From an uncultured Lachnospiraceae bacterium (GTDB lineage: Bacteria > Bacillota_A > Clostridia > Lachnospirales > Lachnospiraceae): DNA of 25,384 nt. Both the position numbers and the translations under genes were made by a program. Shown here in pieces: positions 23,259 to 25,384 of the stretch (position 1 is its first letter; every line of letters starts with the position of its first letter). A model generated the notes under the pieces. That model did no database searches, was not told where the DNA came from, and saw only the letters and a list, made by a program, of their open reading frames with translations. The DNA is taken from positions 1 to 25,384 of the forward strand of contig CAJUGZ010000025.1 of assembly GCA_910585855.1 (NCBI GenBank). The letters are read 5' to 3'.

Positions 23259-25286
23259 ATGACATATAAGGGAGTAAATCAGATTCTTTATGGAGGAGAT
23301 TATAATCCAGAACAGTGGGCGGAAGAAGTTTGGCTAGAGGATATGCAGATAATGAAGCAGGCTCATATTAAGATTGTTACATTAAATGTATTTAGCTGGG
23401 CAGCATTGCAGCCGGATGAAGATACGTATTGTTTTGAACGGTTGGATCGGATTATGAATCTTTTGCGGGAGAATGGTTTTTTAGTTTGTATGGCTACTTC
23501 TACCGGGGCGCATCCGGCATGGATGGCAAAGCGACATCCCGATATTCTTAGAACGGATGGGAATGGGAGGAAAAGAAAGTTTGGAGGGCGTCATAATTCC
23601 TGTCCGAATAGTCCGACTTATCGTCTTTATGCTTCTCGTTTGGCGAAAAGGCTGGCAAAGAGGTATAAAGGGTATTCTAATATTGTGGCATGGCATGTTT
23701 CAAATGAGTATGGAGGGACTTGTTATTGTGAGAATTGTGAAAAAGCATTTCGGGAATGGTTAAAGCGGAAGTATAAAACGTTAGAGGAAATGAATCGTTG
23801 TTTTTTTACAGATTTTTGGGGGCATACGTTTTATGATTGGGATGAGGTAGTATTGCCTAATCTGTTAAGTGAACATTTTATAGGAGAGAATGGAGAAGAA
23901 AGAACCATGTTTCAGGGAATTTCTTTGGATTATATGCGTTTTATATCAGATAGTATGCTGGAATGTTTTCAGATAGAGTATCGTGCGATTCGGGAAGAAA
24001 TGCCGGATATACCAATTACTACAAATCTGACGGGCGCAGATAAAAATCTGGATTCTCAAAAATGGGCAAAACAGATGGATTTTGTTTCTTGGGACAGTTA
24101 TCCAAGACCATCTGATTCTGCGGCAGAAACGGCAATGAGTCATGATATTATGCGGGGACTAAAGGGGCAGATGCCGTTTGTATTAATGGAACAGACGCCA
24201 AGTGTAACAAACTGGCAGCCATATAATAAATTAAAACGACCCAAAGAGATGCGGCTTCTCAGTTATCAGGCAGCGGCGCATGGGGCAGATGCAATACAGT
24301 TTTTTCAGATAAGAAGAGGAAAGGGAGCTTGTGAAAAGTTTCATGGAGCGGTTATCGATCATGCAGGAAGGACCGATACAAGAGTTTTTCAGGAAGTGAC
24401 GCAGTTAGGACAGGAATTGGAATTACTGAATGGCGCATTTTTGGAAAGCAAAACACCATCACAGGCGGCAATATTGTTTGATTGGGATAATTGGTGGGCG
24501 GTAGAGTATTCTGCTGGACCAAGTATATTGATTCGGTATTTAGATGTGGTAAAGGCATATTATACGGCGCTGTTTGAAGATAATATTTTGGTTGATTTTA
24601 TTGGAGCAGAGGATGAACTGGAAAATTATAAAATAGTGATTGCGCCGCTGCTTTATATGGTAAAGACCGGATTAGAAGAAAAAATAGAGCATTTTACAGA
24701 AAATGGGGGCTGTTTTATTACGGGGTATTTTAGTGGTATTGTGGATGAACATGATTTGGTACTGGAGGGCGGATATCCGGGAACATTAAAAGAGGTGTTG
24801 GGAATCTGGGTACAGGAGCAGGATGCTTTGCCAAAGGGAGAGAAAAATGCTTTTTACTATAAAGAAGAAAAATATCCAGCGGAAATTTTATGTGATTTGA
24901 TTTTATTGGGAGGGGCAGATAGTGTTAGTACCTATACAGAGGATTTTTATCAGGGAATTTCTGTGATTACCAGAAATTTTTATGGAAACGGAACAGCATG
25001 GTATGTAGGAACATCTTCAAGCAAAGAATTTTATCGTGAGTTTTTGTCAGATCGCTGTAGGGAGGCGGGAATTTCTCCTTGCTTTGTAACACCAAGTGGA
25101 GTAGAGGCGGCGATTCGGAAAGGGAAAAATGGGAGTTTTCTTTTTTTGCTGAATCATACCGAACAGGAGCAGGAGGTTGTGTTAGATAGAACGTATCGGG
25201 ATTTGCTTTTCGGAGAAGTTTATAAGGGAGGAGAAAGGGTATTGATTGAGAAAAAGGATGTGTGGATTTTGATGGAAGTGAGATAA
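23259..25286 (+). CDS. Beta-galactosidase, GH42 family
   Basis: 675 residues. ATG 23259 is set by AGGAGGAG (23246-23253), 5 nt upstream; the frame is open back to 23109 without a start signal. GH42 retaining enzymes hydrolyse beta-galactosides inside the cell. The opening ILYGGDYNPEQW is the family hallmark. The acid/base is Glu 150 in WHVSNEYGG and the nucleophile is Glu 311 in VLMEQTPS. A zinc-site cysteine set is present: the Cys of HNSCPN plus the CYCENC cluster. The mid-region AAHGADAIQFFQIRRGKGACEKFHGAVIDH and the C-terminal Rossmann-like trimerisation region are typical. The C-terminal beta domain ends with LFLLNHTEQEQEVVL. No signal peptide. It follows the sugar transporter and element B2, so its substrate likely enters through that transporter. 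Confidence 0.93.
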   Translation: MTYKGVNQILYGGDYNPEQWAEEVWLEDMQIMKQAHIKIVTLNVFSWAALQPDEDTYCFERLDRIMNLLRENGFLVCMATSTGAHPAWMAKRHPDILRTDGNGRKRKFGGRHNSCPNSPTYRLYASRLAKRLAKRYKGYSNIVAWHVSNEYGGTCYCENCEKAFREWLKRKYKTLEEMNRCFFTDFWGHTFYDWDEVVLPNLLSEHFIGENGEERTMFQGISLDYMRFISDSMLECFQIEYRAIREEMPDIPITTNLTGADKNLDSQKWAKQMDFVSWDSYPRPSDSAAETAMSHDIMRGLKGQMPFVLMEQTPSVTNWQPYNKLKRPKEMRLLSYQAAAHGADAIQFFQIRRGKGACEKFHGAVIDHAGRTDTRVFQEVTQLGQELELLNGAFLESKTPSQAAILFDWDNWWAVEYSAGPSILIRYLDVVKAYYTALFEDNILVDFIGAEDELENYKIVIAPLLYMVKTGLEEKIEHFTENGGCFITGYFSGIVDEHDLVLEGGYPGTLKEVLGIWVQEQDALPKGEKNAFYYKEEKYPAEILCDLILLGGADSVSTYTEDFYQGISVITRNFYGNGTAWYVGTSSSKEFYREFLSDRCREAGISPCFVTPSGVEAAIRKGKNGSFLFLLNHTEQEQEVVLDRTYRDLLFGEVYKGGERVLIEKKDVWILMEVR

Positions 25287-25289
25287 GGG

Positions 25290-25384
25290 GACGCAAGAGG
25301 ACGTCAGATTTGAAAACGGTGGGCAGCCTCATACGCACCAACTTTAGGAGAATTGACAAAGTTGCTGTCTGGGAATTTTACGTT
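25290..25384 (+). repeat. Possible fragment of element A (A5), cut by window end
   Basis: AAGAGGACGTCAG followed by ATTTGAAAACGG resembles the start of A2 (AAGAGGACGCCAG, then ATGCGAAAACCC). It then diverges, with a small CAACTTT/AAAGTTG hairpin near 25338-25365. Either a divergent fifth copy or a related element; the diagnostic core would lie beyond the window. Confidence 0.4.

Overview
The window looks like a low-GC, Gram-positive gut anaerobe of the Lachnospiraceae type (Clostridia). This is inferred from strong AGGAGG-type ribosome binding sites, AT-rich codon use, lipoprotein signals, a choline-binding-type surface anchor, an Lpl-type ABC sugar transporter and GH94/GH42 sugar enzymes. 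No rRNA, tRNA or CRISPR array was seen.

Layout. (1) 1-6431: a trypsin-like lipoprotein and a small DGPTS-motif protein, then a decayed IS607-type element (tnpA remnant plus a tnpB broken by one stop), then an McrB/McrC type IV restriction pair. (2) 6432-8410: a shikimate-kinase-like gene and a DUF4143-type ATPase split by an amber codon in its Walker B region, closed by a terminator. (3) 8505-14861: a complete tyrosine recombinase bracketed by two identical 29-bp copies of an imperfect-palindrome site in opposite orientation. This suggests a self-inverting cassette. Directly downstream lies a 1559-residue secreted protein with a near-identical leucine-rich-repeat array, a papain-like cysteine-peptidase domain, InlB-type repeats and a wall-binding tail. 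(4) 14862-25384: a carbohydrate region with cellobiose phosphorylase (minus strand), a YesL-like membrane protein (minus strand), a divergent three-gene sugar ABC transporter without its ATPase, and a GH42 beta-galactosidase.

The most unusual signal lies between the genes. Two families of dispersed, highly structured non-coding elements fill most of the larger gaps. Family A is about 325 nt, with four copies plus a possible fifth fragment. Family B is about 140 nt, with two copies. Within each complete copy the outer arms are complementary, yet the arm sequences differ between copies. Internal helices also show paired (compensatory) changes, while certain loops are nearly invariant. This is the pattern expected of a conserved folded RNA, or of a palindromic mobile element under structural selection. 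A copies lie in inverted pairs around 350-6096 and around the phosphorylase gene; the B copies bracket the transporter operon in inverted orientation.

Functionally, the right half plausibly imports and breaks down plant-type oligosaccharides: the transporter takes up the sugar, GH42 removes galactosyl residues and the phosphorylase conserves energy by phosphorolysis. The left half is a small defence and mobile-DNA zone. The centre may be a variable surface-protein locus. All functions are read from sequence motifs alone.
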